Below, in pieces: positions 1-15,100 of a stretch of 64,000 bases of DNA. The notes beneath the pieces are model-generated. The model searched no databases. It was not told where the DNA came from and saw only the letters and a program-made list of their open reading frames with translations. A program made the translations under genes and the position numbers. Source of the DNA: Acridotheres tristis. Lineage: Eukaryota; Chordata; Aves; Passeriformes; Sturnidae. Within the stretch, counting starts at the first letter, position 1; the number at the start of each line of letters is the position of its first letter. The DNA lies in NCBI GenBank assembly GCA_037013685.1, contig CM072891.1, forward strand, positions 19,010,501 to 19,074,500, written 5' to 3'.

Positions 1-6
1 TTGCAG

Positions 7-140
7 GGTATAAAATGCATCCGAGGCAGTTTGGGAATTTCCACAAAGTGGAGGATCCATCACAAAAGTGTGCTGATGTGAGCCCAGATGACCACACTGG
101 AAGACATCCCAGGAGGAAAGACAACAGATGCAGTAAATAT
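7..140 (+). CDS. MUC5B: Mucin exon 1 of window: C-terminal end of VWD1
   Basis: Residues 1-44. The window opens on the acceptor ttgcag at 1-6. The exon starts with two bases completing a codon from an upstream exon and ends in phase 0 before gtaagt. The phrase FGNFHKVEDPSQKC matches the segment that follows the CGLCG-type motif of mucin D1 and leads into C8. Confidence 0.8.
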
Positions 141-3100
141 GTAAGTGTGTGGGACCAAGAAGTACAAACCCTCCCGACCTACGCTGCTGAAGAGACTGTT
201 GAAACAAATCTTAATTACAGAGCATGCACTAAACTGAATTTTTCGGAACTCTACACATGAATTTGAGCAAAATTATGTTCTTACAGCCGAAAGAATATCC
301 TATTATGGTGTTTAAGAAATAGATATTGGGAAAATGCCCAATTGAATGACAGCTCCCAGTCCAAGGCAAAGGACTTTGTGGCAGAAAATTAGACTGTATA
401 ATCTCCTGAGGTCCATTCCAACTTAAATTATTCTGTGACCCTGGAATTGTGTCATCAAAACTTGGGGTATATATTCAAAAACCTAAAAGGTGGTAAAAAT
501 GTCAAGTATCAAGTATTTTTTTGTTGTTGTTTTGGTTTTTTTTTTCTCTTAAATAGAAAAAAGGATGCAAGAAACTTATGTCCCGTTTTGGAAACTGCCC
601 CAGAGTGGTTGCCTTTGATGACTACATAGAGACCTGTGCTGAGGATATGTGCCACTGTGCAGTTAATTCTTCTCACTCTGATTTGGTTTCCAGCTGCATA
701 TGCAGCACTTTAAACCAGTACTCTCGAGACTGTGTCCTGAGGAAGGGAGACCCTGGGGAATGGAGGACCAAAGAACTCTGCTGTAAGTAGCTACTGCTCT
801 GGAGATTTATTTCCGGTTAGACATTTACACAAGTGTTCTGATCCCAGCACAGCAAAGCTAGGAGCTCTGGTAACTACCTTGAATCAATCTTTGACACAAA
901 CTTTGTTAATGGAAAAGCTTCTACAAATTTAACTTGATTTTGCTCCTTAAATTAGAACTATACCTTGATATTGCCCACCTCTTTCTTACAACTAGGTTTT
1001 CTCAAGTTCTTTTTTTTTAAATTTTACTATGTGCATTTAACTCATGAAGAGCCTTATTTCAACAGGGTGACAACTAGACAAAAGTAGTTACTGAGAAGAG
1101 CAATATGTTTGTACTTATCTTACCCTGTGTTTTCATACTCAGTAGTCCATTTACTGAGTAGGAAATCTCCTTAAATCCAGGGGGAAGGCTACAGGTAGTT
1201 CACCCAAACTGCTGATGTGGATTGGGATAGCAAATTAATGCCAGAAGAACTGATGCTTCAGGCAAAAATAAACTGTTATGACTCCCTAAATGATTCTGGT
1301 GTTCTTTGCTTGTATTGTGACTTCAGCCAACCTTGAGATAGTACTGTAATGTGAGATAGCTCATATTTCCCAGCAGCACAGTTTTGTCCAAAAGATAAAG
1401 TAAAAGTGGCCATAAAACATTTCTTCAAGAGGTTAAACAAACACAACATATCTGGATAGAAGGTCTTGCAAAAAAATATGGAGGAAAGGAGGAAGAAGGG
1501 GTTGGGTAGTGACACAACAATTTGAGTGATCTTATAAATACATCGTTAACATATTCCATTTTGGTTTGGTCTTGCAGATCAGCAATGCCCAAACAACATG
1601 GAATACATGGAATGTGGAAATTCCTGTGCTGACACATGTGCAGATCCAGAAAGGAGCAAGATTTGTAAGGCCCCGTGTACAGATGGCTGTTTCTGTCCTC
1701 CTGGTAAGGCTGCTCGCTTCTGCCAATGGTCACACACATCAAGGGACAAAAAGGGAGGTTGCTCCCTTTCTTTACCATTTCACACAACAAATAAACTGAT
1801 TTTTCTAGCATCATTTACCAACTTTCTTCTTGGAAGAACCAGATTTCTAAAGATTCGAGATCCTTATGCTGGAGAAGGAAGGTAAAGACTTCTAAGGACT
1901 AGTGGAAAAAAATGGTGCAGATATGGAAAGACAAGAGGTGTTCTCTAGACAGTAGGAATGCAGGTGAAGATGTCTCGTGAGGTGCCTCCCTGCTATTACA
2001 CTAAATCTTGCTGTAGCTGAAGTGACACAAAACATAAATGCATTTCCATGTATGTGCATGTGTAAATTTGTTATTGAAAATTGAAATAGTCTAACAGGAG
2101 GCTCTGATTTCTGTTAGATTCACTATTAGAAAAGGATGGAAACTGGCTCACACCCTTGCAATCTAGCACTTGATAATCCTGCTCACAGTGAAAAATTTCG
2201 TAACAGGAAATGTTCCCTGAGTTTGGCATTGCTTTCATTTGAGTTCTAGTAATAAATATTTCCCATCCATTAACATCTGAAAGGGCCTGGTGTGGTGTTT
2301 TGCTTTAAAAGTATCCCACTCATTTTAAGAAATGCTGAATACTCTCATCTTCCTTGATGGTGTTTCCCAGACTCACCAAAGGAATATTAACTAGCCATTG
2401 TGTCTGAACAGGAACTATCCTTGATGACCTCAGCAGCAAGAAGTGCATCCCCAGAGACAGCTGCCCCTGTATGTTTCAAGGCAAGGTCTACTCATCTGGA
2501 GGAACTTACTCCACTCCCTGCCAGAACTGGTACTGTTGTCATCTTGATTGCACTAACAAAGCAGAAGTATTTATTTCAAAACACTGACCAGTTGCATTCT
2601 GTATGTTCCTTCGGGTTTTTTTGTTTGTTTTTGTTGGTTTTTTGTTTGTTTTGTTTTATTTTTTGTTTTGGTGGGTTGTTGTTGTTTTTGTTTGTTTGTT
2701 TGTTTATATTTTCCTGTCATGTGTCTTAAATAACAATTCCAAACCTTGTTCTGAATTTCAGCAGTGTAGGAAAACTTAGAGGTATTCCTCAACCACACAT
2801 AGTTATTACTCACCCTCACTTGAAACTGCTTGTGAAAACTGAGCTCAAGATTTCAGAATGTAGAACAGTGAGACTCTTTACTGATTAATTCAGAGATTTT
2901 GGCCACTAATCAGGTGAGAAGTCAGGTGAGAAGTCATACCATACTAAAAAGTGGCACTTCCAAGAGCATCTGGCTCTCCACAAAGATGTTTAAAGGCCAG
3001 ATCTCAGAAGTCCTGATACTTGAAAATGATTTGATTTTAAAAGAAACCTGGCAGCTTGAACCCATCTCCATTCTGCACTGGTGAAAGGTGATAAGATCTT

Positions 3101-6100
3101 CGGTGTATTACTCTCAAAACAGTTTTACTATTTCCTACTCTGTATGTATTATCTGGGCTCCTGTGACACAACATTATTTTTTGACCATTGGTTGAAGCTT
3201 TACAATAGGGAGGAATGAAATGTGTTATGGTGCATGGCCAAACATTCTGCAAGCCCCTTTGGATTAATATATCCTGTATTTTGAGAAAATGCTCCTCAAA
3301 TCCCAGAAATTTTGAGTAATTGAATTTAATGGGCTTTGAGTGGTTCTCATCTTGTCACATCCTCATTTACTCCTCTCAGAGCCCAAGCCTATGTGGCTGC
3401 ACTGTTTTTCTTCTTGTGTGCACAGATATGAGAATTGCTCGTTATCTCAGGTCCTCCACAATTAGCTGCTGAAATGTCACATCAGTGACTTGCTGAACAG
3501 TTGCATCGCTAGCACAAGATGTTGCAAGATCCTGCTTGAAGAGGTTCTCCTTTCCTTTCCTTTCCTTTCCTTTCCTTTCCTTTCCTTTCCTTTCCTTTCC
3601 TTTCCTTTCCTTTCCTTTCCTTTCCTTTCCTTTCCTTTCCTTTCCTTTCCTTTCCTTTCCTTTCCTTTCCTTTCCTTTCCTTTCCTTTCCTTTCCTTTCC
3701 TTTCCTTTCCTTTCCTTTCCTTTCCTTTCCTTTCCTTTCCTTTCCTTTCCTTTCCTTTCCTTTCCTTTCCTTTCCTTTCCTTTCCTTTCCTTTCCTTTCC
3801 TTTCCTTTCCTTTCCTTTCCTTTCCTTTCCTTTCCTTTCCTTTCCTTTCCTTTCCTTTCCTTTCCTTTCCTTTCCTTTCCTTTCCTTTCCTTTCCTTTCC
3901 TTTCCTTTCCTTTCCTTTCCTCCCTTTCCCTTTCCCTTTCCCTTTCCCTTTCCCTTTCCCTTTCCCTTTCCCTTTCCCTTTCCCTTTCCCTTTCCCTTTC
4001 CCTTTCCACCCAGAAAAACATTTCTTTCTTTCCCATCTGAGGGAGTCAGCCCAAAGCCCAGTGCAGTTAACTTTCTCACTGAGAGGAATTCAACTCTCAC
4101 ACGTTAAGGGCTTAATATAAAAGTTTCCAGCCACAGGGTTTTAGTAAGAAACCAAGATAATAATCTAAAAATAAAAAGAGGACACAACTATGCGGATTCA
4201 AATGGTGTATCACCTTTGCTCTCTATATGCTGTGTTAATTCTAATGGCTGCTTTTTGGGTTTTGCACAGCACTTGCAAAGGAGGCCACTGGAGCTGTATC
4301 TCTCTGCCCTGCTCTGGAAGTTGCCACATAGACGGAGGATTCCATATAACAACATTTGATAATAAGAGGTTCAATTTTCATGGCAACTGTCATTATGTCT
4401 TAGCTAAGGTATGAGCAATTTCTCTTTTCACTCCTAAATCTCCTGAGTAGCATAAGGCATTAAACTGTGCTGGAGTTTTATATGACTTAATTTAATTAAA
4501 TGGCACCAATCCAGCAAAGTACTTCAACACATGCTCAGTCTTAAACCCCATAAATTCTTGAATTTGCAATGGATTGCAAGTCAATTGCTGATACGTAGCT
4601 GCAAAGTTTTGCAGCTTCAACATACTTGTACTTTTTTTTAAATTAAATAATTTTCTTAATGGATGTATTAGTGTTGATTCAGCCATTTCTTTTGAAGTTT
4701 TCTTCATGTGTGACTGTCAGAAGGAAGTGGATGAGCCAAAATTTCTACAAAAAGTTTGAATTATCTGTAAACGTTTGCAAATGAGATCCACACAGGCTGA
4801 TAGCAAGGAAAGAGAGTGCAAAGGAAGGTTACTGAAATTATTGATTTTGGCAATGAAATAAACAGTTTGCAGTTAGATATCAAATACTCAAATTCTTTCA
4901 TTACTCCTTCTTAGCCTTTCAGTGACACCTTTTTCTCTTCAGCCTGTAACGTGCTAAAAATGTCTGCACGCACCTTTTTCTCATGTCTTCTCAGAACACT
5001 GATGACACAGTTGTGGTGATTGGGGAGATCATTCAGTGTGGGACTTCCAGGACAATGACTTGCCTAAAGAATGTATTAGTCACACTAGGAAGAACTGTGA
5101 GTAACTGTCTTTAATTAGTGATACATAGGAGGTCACTTCTATTTTCCTTACATTCTTGTATGGTGTCTGGACACTGAGTTGCACTGACCCCAGGGGTGAT
5201 GAGGTTTTGGAGACACTATTCCTCAATGCTGAATGAAGCTTGTCAGGTTGCTCTTGTCTGTCTCATGTCATATGCATTCACTACTGTGGACTTTTCTCCT
5301 TTTCCCTGCAGACTATAAAAATTTGTTCCTGTGGAAATATCTACATGAACAATTTCATTGTGAAGCTACCTGTAAGAAAAGGTAAATCCCCTTCTTCACA
5401 CCTTCCACAGAATAGCCTACATCTATTTGCAGAGGGATTCCTGCTCCTTTCTCTGAAAAGAGCATTATCCTACTCACTGTTAGGTGGATACTAGGTCTGG
5501 GATTCTCAGAGAGTCCCTGTGTTACTGCATGCACTGGCAAATGGAAGTTCCTGTTTACTCAGCTTTGTAAAGATTTGCAAGTGCATACAACATTTTTTCT
5601 TCTTCTCTTTCTTCTTTAGATGGCATCACCATCTTCAGACAATCTACGTTTTTCATCAAAATCTTGAGCTCAGCTGGAGTGCAGATCCGAGTGCAGATGA
5701 AACCTGTAATGCAGCTCTCCATAACAGTCGATCATTCTTTTCAGAATCGCACATCTGGTAGGACACAAAAGGCTAAACCCTTCAGTGTGCTGAAGAAAAT
5801 CTCTGTGATGTTTAGTGTGTGCAAATCTTTTGGATTAGACTCCATCTGTTTAAACAGGCCTTCATCAGAGACTTGTGAAGTGCAGACTTGGTTCTTGGTT
5901 TTGCCACCGATCTCCTGTTTACACCATTGAAGATTTTTGTGCTTCTGTTTCCTGTCTGCAATGGGATTACACCCTATCTCTCTGACCCATTTTGTTTTTC
6001 TTTGGCCATTTCCTTTATTTATAAACCTTTGGGGAAGATATTCTCTGTCTGCCAGTGTTTACTGAAGCATATTCAAGCAGTTCCAATCCCTGTGCTATCA

Positions 6101-9100
6101 CTAAGGGCTACTGTAATGCAGAAAAATAATACACTCTAAACATATGATTCATGGGAACATCATGAAGTCTCTGAAGGAAAATGGGTTTCTCTCAGGCCAG
6201 GTCCATCACAGAGCTAAGAGTGTTCATCTAGAAGCCTTTCCTTTTTTCATGCATCTAGCGATTTCTTCTTTTCTTTTGCCTTTTTTCTTTTGCCTCCCAC
6301 ACAAGGTCTTTGTGGCAACTTCAATAACATCCAAACTGATGACTTCAGAACAGTCACTGGAGCTGTGGAAGATTCAGCTTCTGCTTTTGGTAACTCATGG
6401 AAAACTAGAGCCAGCTGTTTTGATGTTGAGGACAGCTTTGAAGATCCTTGTTCAAACAGTGTGGATAAAGGTACCAGGCTTTTCATCTCTGGCTTATCAG
6501 TGTGAAATAATTTACACATGATGGATAATCAAAAAAGCTTTAGAAATCTCACAAACATCAAAACCCTCTGCTTTTGAGGCTATTACTAGAGAAAAAACAT
6601 TGTGTTTTGAAGGTCTTTAAAAGGATAGTTTTGTTTTCAAAACAAAAAGACAGCACTACTGGAGAAAGAGCCAACACATTCACTGATGACTTGAAAAGCA
6701 CACACAGCATCAATAACAGCAATTTAGGTTTAAGGAAGAGCACAGCTGGTTGCCAATATTTGGGCAAGTTCTTCATCCAGTCTAGGTTGTTACAGCTGTG
6801 CTGAAATCCAGAGGAGGAAGTTATCAACAGAGCTGAGTTAAGCAAGCATTGCACTGTACTAGGTGTCCTGTCTGATTTTTCATTCTGACTAGATTTGGAT
6901 ATATTATTTGGACTGACCTCTCCTAGGTACTACCACATGTAATTAAAGCTGCAGCTCATAGCCACACAGCTCACTGATTATTACATGCTTGGTATTATTG
7001 CTTGACTATAAGGAATTATCTAATTGTAAAGAATTAAGAAAGTTTGATGAAAAAGAATGAAAATGGGGAGGTTCTGTGTATGTTCTGCAAATCCAGCTGC
7101 AGTAATAATGTTAATACTTGGAAGGTGAAAACTTTCTTTTAGGCAAGTGGCTGGTCATCCATCCAACTATGCTTATCCCATTGATAAGTTAATGACCTGT
7201 ATTTCCATCCAGCATTATCTAAACACTTCAGGACATTCTAGTTCAATGTGATACCTGATAAGAATATAGATTCAGACAGTAATGTGGTTTAAGTGACTAT
7301 GGACAATTATATTTTTTTCCACTTCAGAAAAATTTGCCCAGCACTGGTGTGCTCTTCTGTCCAATTCAAGCAGTGTGTTTGCTGCCTGCCATTCTGTTGT
7401 AGACCCTTCTGTGTACATCAAGGTAAGGCACTGCTCCAAATGGGTGGTTTAATCTAGTCCAGAGATTGATCCCACATGAAGGTGGTCTGGCCTAGGGGAG
7501 TGAAATAGGTTACAGTAGTGACTGGTCACAAAGAAGTTCACTGATGCTGATTAGAAAAATGATAAAATAAGAGTTTGTGCAAGATGGGCTGTTTTGGCTA
7601 CAGCCCCATCAATAATTGATTGGCTTCTGTTGCATGACCCAGAAGCAAAATGAAAAAAAATCAGTTCAAGATTTCAAAGTTCCAAGGAGTGAAAACTGTT
7701 CACTCTTTGACAAGCAGAATAAGTGTTTCTGCATGGAATTGAATTGAGAGTTTCACCAGCCCCACGGATTCCCTCTGACTTGATTCAAAATTCACACCTA
7801 GGGATAGAATGTGTATTTACATTGTTTATGTCTCATTTATTACCTTTGAATCTTTTTGGCTCCTTGTGTTTGGCATGAAGCTGCCCATATGTTCTCTTGG
7901 TGTAAACCTCGTATAATGGTGCTGAGAAAGCTGTCTGAGTTAGAGAGTTGCCACATTTATGTGGATGGTAAAGAAGTTCCTGCAAAAACACAGAAAGTTT
8001 GTGCAGGGTGTGTGTGTGTGATACAACTTACTGAGAAAATACCTGAGTCTGAAATTTTGCCTAGAATATAATATGTCTTCAGGTACCTTTACAAATATGG
8101 CTTATGTATTACCTCTCCCAGAAGAAAATATGTTTACTTCAGAATTCATGTAAACTACAAATAAAACAAATTTTGCAATTTTCAGTTAAGGAGAAATAAT
8201 AACCAGTTTCTTATAGATATGTCTGTTACTCCTGCTAATTTCTTCAGATTTTAAATCAGGATTTGTGAAAGACTTTTCCACACCACCAGTAATGGCAGGA
8301 TAAGTCACTGTCTATCCAGTATGATCCCAGTGCTCCAGAGTGACTAGACGAGCTGTATCTGTGTTCTTTTGTACAGCCCACACAGTTAAAAGAATTCAAG
8401 CCTTAAATTCCAGCTATACTTACATAACTAGTTCTTAAAATGTCATTACATATGATTGACTCTATAAACCATCTTCTGTCATGCACCTGTCATGTCATTG
8501 GTGCATCTCATCTGCTTACTAGATAGGTACAATAAAGTGCCAGTCATCACTGTGCAATATTTTCAGATATATTTTGACAGGTCCTAGATTGTACATCCTC
8601 ATGGGAGGCTGGTATAGACATTTCTTAGTGTTTTAATGAACTATAGGTGCCTCTATCTTTTTTATTATTCATCTGTTAATGAGTGTTAGACATAATGTAA
8701 TTGCAATTTCTGTAAATGATTTGCTATTTCTCAGATTTGCATAGTATTTCATTAGCATACACTTTCTCTTAGAGATATTAAGTTTCATTGATAATAATAC
8801 TTTTTTTTTTTAAGATATTGGTTGACTGCTTTTTGAATTGCTACATGTTTTGCTCTTTCTTCTATGAGCTAGACATAATAATATCCATGTCCTTTTCTGT
8901 CCTTTAGAAATGCATGTATGACACCTGTAATGCTGAGAAGAGTGAAGTTGCACTGTGCAGTGTGCTCTCTACTTATTCCAGAGACTGTGCTTCAGCAGGC
9001 GTGTCCCTGCAGGGCTGGAGGCAGGGTATCTGTGGTATGTGAACTCAAATTCCTTGGGCAGGGATATGGAGGAACAGCTCCAGGACAGCCTCATTTGTGG

Positions 9101-12100
9101 CAGTCAGTGTCTTTAGTCATCAAGTTAGAGAGCCTTTGAAAAACAGAATAAGTATTTATACTATAAAATTCAGTTTGTGACTGCTTCATGCTCTTACAAT
9201 GCATGTTCCTTGTGTAAAATCTTAGGTGAATTCATTACTCAGAGAAGCCAAATAGTACAAGGCATATTATTCAAAACAGAAGTTAGGGCTAGTTTTAGTT
9301 TAAGTTTAGTTAGCAATTAGATTACTTTTGAACACATGGGCTTCCCCCCTATTTTAATTCCAATACATTTTTTGCATTATATTCAGTCCTCTTGTCCCAG
9401 ACAATACAAATGACATCACTCTTATTAACCACATTTTTCCATGTTACAGTAAAATAGTAAATTTTAAAAATAACTATATATTTGTGATATCTGAGAATGT
9501 GAAAATCTTTAAAGGCATTTTCAGCTCGGGATTACCTAAAAAATGAACAAAAGTTTCTTGGACATTCGCATTGTCACCAAATCCTGAGTAGAGAGTCCAC
9601 ATATGTATGTATTTTCCTTTGGCACTGCCAGAATTTATTACAAGATGGCATAAGATCTGAGAATAAAACTCACTATCTTGGATTCTGAATTTTGCTTCAA
9701 CATTCCCAGGTTGTCATTGATGATCAGGTAGTTCAAATTAGATTTGCCTCTGTCGACATGAAAATAGATGTATGGGTTTCTTGACTAATTGCACATCTGA
9801 ATAGACAACATAACAGTGATTATGTTTTCAGAGTTTGATGCAGCTATGATCTATTTAATTGCCTGACTTAGGTGCCAGCTGGGATACTTAATAGAGGCAA
9901 ACAATGTAACTGGTGTGACACATTGTCAGAGACATTTAAGACTGTGATAAGAACAGTTTCACAAACCTGTGCTGAAATAGTTCAAAGGAATACAGTGTAG
10001 TCCACAGTAAATTGTCCTGGAATCCTGCAGTTATGCACTAGACACAGACACTGTTTATTGAAAGCTTTGTTCCCAACAGAGAATTACTGGCATTTTTTAT
10101 GGCAAATCAAAACTGGTTCGCAGCATGGGTTTGGCTGAAATCTGTGAAATCTGTGTTCTTAAGGCACAGTAGGTAATATTGACTCAAACAGTGCAGTAAC
10201 CTTGAGAAAAAAAATGCTAATTTAAGAAGAAATAATCTTCTGGGAACATGGCTGTGATAAGAGTAGTTGTCCATGACTCACTGTTCATGAGTGAAAGACT
10301 AAATGGGCCACAACCTTCACTCTGTGTTCTGTCCCGTTGTGGGGGCTGGAAAAACTGCCCCAGCTCCTGAAGCTGCAGGCAGCATCCGAGGCAGGCTGTA
10401 TCCCAAGCAGATGTCTGCACTGCAGTCAGCAGAATGTGTGAAGCAAGCAAAGCCTGCTGTTTGAACCCTGTGCACGCCTGTTACACACTCTTTAGCAGAA
10501 GCACGAGCCATTTCTGGAGCCATTGCTGGTTGCCCAACAGATCACTGGAGTGAACAGTCTTGGCACTGCTTTTCTGGTGCTCCCTGTGCAAGCTAGCTTG
10601 AAGGCATCTTTGGTATGCTCATGTTCTCTGCACTCATGCCTCCAGTTGTGATTTGTCATCTTAGATGCGTGTCACTCCTGTGACCATGAGCACTACAATC
10701 AAATAACCTTTCCCTTCCAGTCTCACTTTATGGAAAGTGATCTTATTCCTCTATGAAAATTTAAAGGGAGAAAGTAAACACATTATTTTATTGTATTAAT
10801 AGCTAATGGTTGAGACGGATGTAAATTAATATTCGACATCTTTATTAATATCTTTTTTATTTGGCCTATTTTGAATTGCAAATATCACTTGCTGTATCTT
10901 CAAAGAATAAAAAGTAGGAGAATATGGCTTGCCTGACTTACAAATGGCTTTTGTGTTTGCTCCAGCTAAGGACCAGAAAACCAACTGGTTTGTGGTGGTA
11001 GAGGTGCTGGTTTTGAATGTGTACACAAGCCTAGCACACTAACTAATCTTAAAAAGTGTGCAATGGTCATGAACTGGAAAAACATACAGAGCTTTATTTA
11101 AGCATGGAACCTATTGCTGATAAGTTCTCAGCATTGCTGCAAAGCTGATTAGCACAGGTTCCCATGATCAACACCCCTGTACCTTCCAGTGCATCTGTGT
11201 GTATCTGAAAAACAGCTGCAGGGTTAAATCTGCAGAATTAGAAGGAGGCCCGAGATGACTAGATCTCCAGTTCTCACTGAATTTCAAAGAAATCTGGATG
11301 CCAGACTTTCTTGAAAAATGCAGCCTTAACGTGGGTGATGTTTCCTGACAAAATTTAATGTCATCCCTATGAATCAGTACTGCAGATTTTATGGCAGAGC
11401 TCTGATGATGGTTTACACTGTCAGCCTGTGAAAATTAACCAGCTTTTTACTGTCTTACCGGGTTAGTTGAGCTCTTTTAGATTCTGGTATTTACCTGTTT
11501 GGTCTACCCAGAGATCTTAGAAACTGTTGTTTCTCACTTCCCCAGAGGATGACAACAAGAGTTTTACTCAAGACATCTCTGAGAACTGAAACACCCTTTT
11601 CTTGGTAGCATCAATTGATTGTCAGAGTTCCTTGTCACTGCCATTTAATGTCAAAATTTGTCTCTTACAAAATATGGTCATTTCTTAAGTTATGCCAAAG
11701 AAATCATTAGTAAAGGTCAAAAAATACAATTTTAACAAGTCAGAAGTTATTGGTTTCAGTTCTTGGCATAAGATAGAAGTATAAATTGTGGAAATTACAA
11801 AAATATACATCCTGCTGTATTTCAGTGTTCAATGCCATATAGTTTAGGCTATGCAAGTAGATTCTCCCAGAACCCTGGGAGACAAGATCTGGTAGTTTGA
11901 TAAAAGCACATTTATGGCTACCCGTGTGCAGAAAGTCATGCTAAAGTCATGAGATTTCGTGGACACACAATTCAGAGAGCTAGGGAATTACAGCTTGGAA
12001 ATTCTTTTCAGGCCTGGATTTCTCCTGACTCTCAGCTCCATTCCCAGGCTGACAAACTGAGTGCAGCTTCAGTTAGGGAGGAAGTCTCCCAGGGTGATAA

Positions 12101-15100
12101 CATGGTGACAAACAGAGTGGAATTCATCATAAAGATTAACACCTGGTGTCTTTCCCGTGGGATACATCCTGAGGTGCTGTCCTGTCTCAAGGATGTTTTT
12201 CCCAATTGTCCAATGAGCTCCTGTCCTGTCCTGGCTGCACTAACACACTTTAAATCCGGGCTGTCTGTACAATAAATTGGCCTTTTTTCCCCAAAGAGCT
12301 CCGTGTGTGTTGCTGTCCTTTCTCTCTCTTTGCAGCGCAGTAACCACAAGATTTGATTTCACAAAGAAGGCCATACATCCCTTTTATTTCTCTTGCAAAG
12401 ATCCCTCTGAGGAGTGTCCTGAGACTATGGTTTATAACTATAGTGTGAAGTTCTGTAACCAGTCCTGCCGCTCTCTGGACGAGCCCGACCCGCTGTGCCA
12501 GGTCCGGATCGCGCCCATGGAGGGCTGTGCTTGCCCTGGAGGCACCTACCTTAACGACGAGGAGCAATGTGTGCCTCCAGATGACTGCCCCTGCTACTAC
12601 AAAGGCAAGATTGTTCAGCCTGGCAACTCCTTCCAGGAGGATAAACTCATGTGGTGAGTTGCTCTGATGATGCTCTGTGCCTGGGGACATCAGGGCTCAT
12701 CTGCTCCGGTCCATGAATGGCATCGTTTTACAGTTGGGAATAATGGCAAATTTTTCCTAGATTGTATCTTCTCCCTGGCAGGAAGTGCAGCCACAGCAAA
12801 TGTTAAGATCCCATATTCCTGCTAGCAAACAAGAACCTGAAAACATGTTAAGTAGAACAATATTTGTAATCTATTTCTTGCAGAGTTCATTGTGTAAAAA
12901 ATATCCACAAACAGTGGGAGCAAGTTTTCTGGAAGACAGAAGGCTTGGAGGAGTTTCAGTCTTTGAAATGAAAAAACAAAGTGAAAACCACCACACCATC
13001 CTGCAGACTATTTAAAAAATAAAAATGGTCCATGAAAAAAACCCCACCCAATTCTCAGTTTTAAAACCGATTTTTTTTTTTTAGAAAAGAGAGAGAGAGA
13101 GAGAAACTGGACGGGTATGGGAGGAGGATGAGAAAAATAGTGTAATTAATTTGCATCTGCCTTGAGAAACTATTGTCATTATTCTCATTTTCAACTACCT
13201 TAGGGCAGCAATGGAAACTACCAGGGGAAGGCTTTTTTCTTATCTTTAGATGTTTATATGTTCTCTCTCTAACTGTCTTCCAAATGAGGATTCTAGACTA
13301 TTTTGTAATCACATATTCATTTAGTAATTTAAGAGATCTCGTATTTAAGAAAGAGTATTAGTCTTATCTCATGGAGTAGAAAATGGATGCTTAGGAAAAA
13401 CTTAATTTAGGGAAAACACACAATGAAACAGTGGCAGATGAAGGAAGAGTATTTTAAGAGCTGGGTCTTTTAATCTTCCTTCTGGGGATGGTAATTCATG
13501 TCTGTGAAACTGATAGCTGTAACAAATATTCATTTTGATAGGAATTTGTTATTCATGTGACAAGTGAAGCTTTGCAGTGCCTTTCTCCCTAGTGAGGGAG
13601 AAAAGTGCAAAGAACTCATGTGTTTTGTTTTATGGAATCTCTTTAGCAAATGCATTCAAGGAAGATTAGACTGCATTGGAGAAACTGTCTTGGTAAAAGG
13701 TGAGATTCTGTTAAATAATGGCATTATGGCATCAGCCAATATTTATAATGTTTTTCTGTGTTATCTCTCACTTTCTGTAACATTTTAATATTCTGCACAT
13801 TTTCCCATTCTCCCTGAAATGTGTTAGGTATTGATAACATTTGTCTTTGTAAAATGTCACCAGAGTTGCTAGACTTTTTAGATGGTGAGGATATTTCCCA
13901 AAGCTTAGAAGTTATCTGCCTTCTTTTCCCTTCACTGTTACTGGGCAGAAGCAAAACTATTAGAAACTTTAAATGATAGACACCCTCTGAAATCCTCTGG
14001 CTGGTTTTGCAATTGCTGATGGCATCCTTATTGCTCTCTAAGTGACCTTCCTGACATGTTTTCTCCTACTGCAGATTGCCCAGCTCCTATGTATTACTTC
14101 AACTGCAGCTCTGCAGGTCCTGGAGCAACTGGATCAGAGTGTCAGAAAAGCTGCAAGACACAGGACATGCACTGTGTAAGGAGCTCACCTCCCAGCAGGG
14201 GCACAGCACAGCATGGCTGTGCATGTAGGATTGTCCTTTCCAAGCCCTGATGGGAACAGGCCGTGCTGGGCACACACCAGCTGCTTCACTCATAACAACA
14301 CAGCAGCTGTAGCTAACAATGTGCCTGTGATGTTTGATGCATGATTTCCCTTAGCTTGCAATTAAGGAGGTTTTTTTTTTAAATCCAGAACTTTGGCATC
14401 CAGAGCTAGCACACCTCTGCTGGTTCCCTGTTCTTTCTGTGCACTAACAAGTTGTCTTCTCCTGTATCTTCTAATATGCAGTATGTCACAGAATGTGTTT
14501 CTGGCTGCATGTGTCCCGATGGACTGGTACTGGATGGCAGTGGAGGATGTATTCCCAAAGATCAATGTCCATGTGTTCATGGAGGACACTTCTATAAACC
14601 CGGGGAAACCATCAAAGTGGACTGCAACACATGGTATGTTATCCCAGGGAGCCTTATTTTATAACAAAGTTTGTTAGAATTGCCAGTCCATAGTGCACCC
14701 ATGGGGCAGGCTGTGCTTTGAAGCCTTCCTCTCCATCATGAGAGCCATTGGGCTGCCAGTAAAAATAAAAGAGGAAATATTTCTCTGCATCATGCTGCAT
14801 GAGCCTGCACTTGGGGAGAGCAAGCATCAATATCTTCTGTCAAACGATTTTCATCCTTTTCTGTTTCCCCACCAGCTTCAGAAACACCAACCTTACTCTG
14901 GTTGCTGTGTGCTTGCTCATTGAATAAGGGGGGAATTGAGTCTGTGTGTGTTAGGCACAGCTGAACCCTGGAAAATGATTGAATTTAGTCAAAGAGGAAT
15001 TGCGATGGTCCTCCCATAAGTCTTGCAGTGCTTCCAGATGCATAGGTCTCCAGATAAATAAATACTCGAGTTGCTCAAATTTCTGGTGCCATAGACTTCA

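Noticed and set aside
1425..1814. 129-codon minus-strand open frame
   Set aside because: Antisense shadow over exon 3; the plus strand is a conserved TIL exon.
3551..4008. CRISPR-like or satellite repeat array
   Set aside because: The units are contiguous with no spacers and the DNA is clearly vertebrate. It is a microsatellite. The same holds for 27324-28696.
3477..4120. About 200-codon open frames on both strands through the TTTCC array
   Set aside because: Pure pentamer and hexamer translation (Ser-Phe-Pro-Leu or Lys-Gly-Glu-Arg repeats); no real coding signal.
12250..12690. 146-codon minus-strand open frame
   Set aside because: Antisense shadow of exon 12, whose plus-strand translation is a clear TIL domain.
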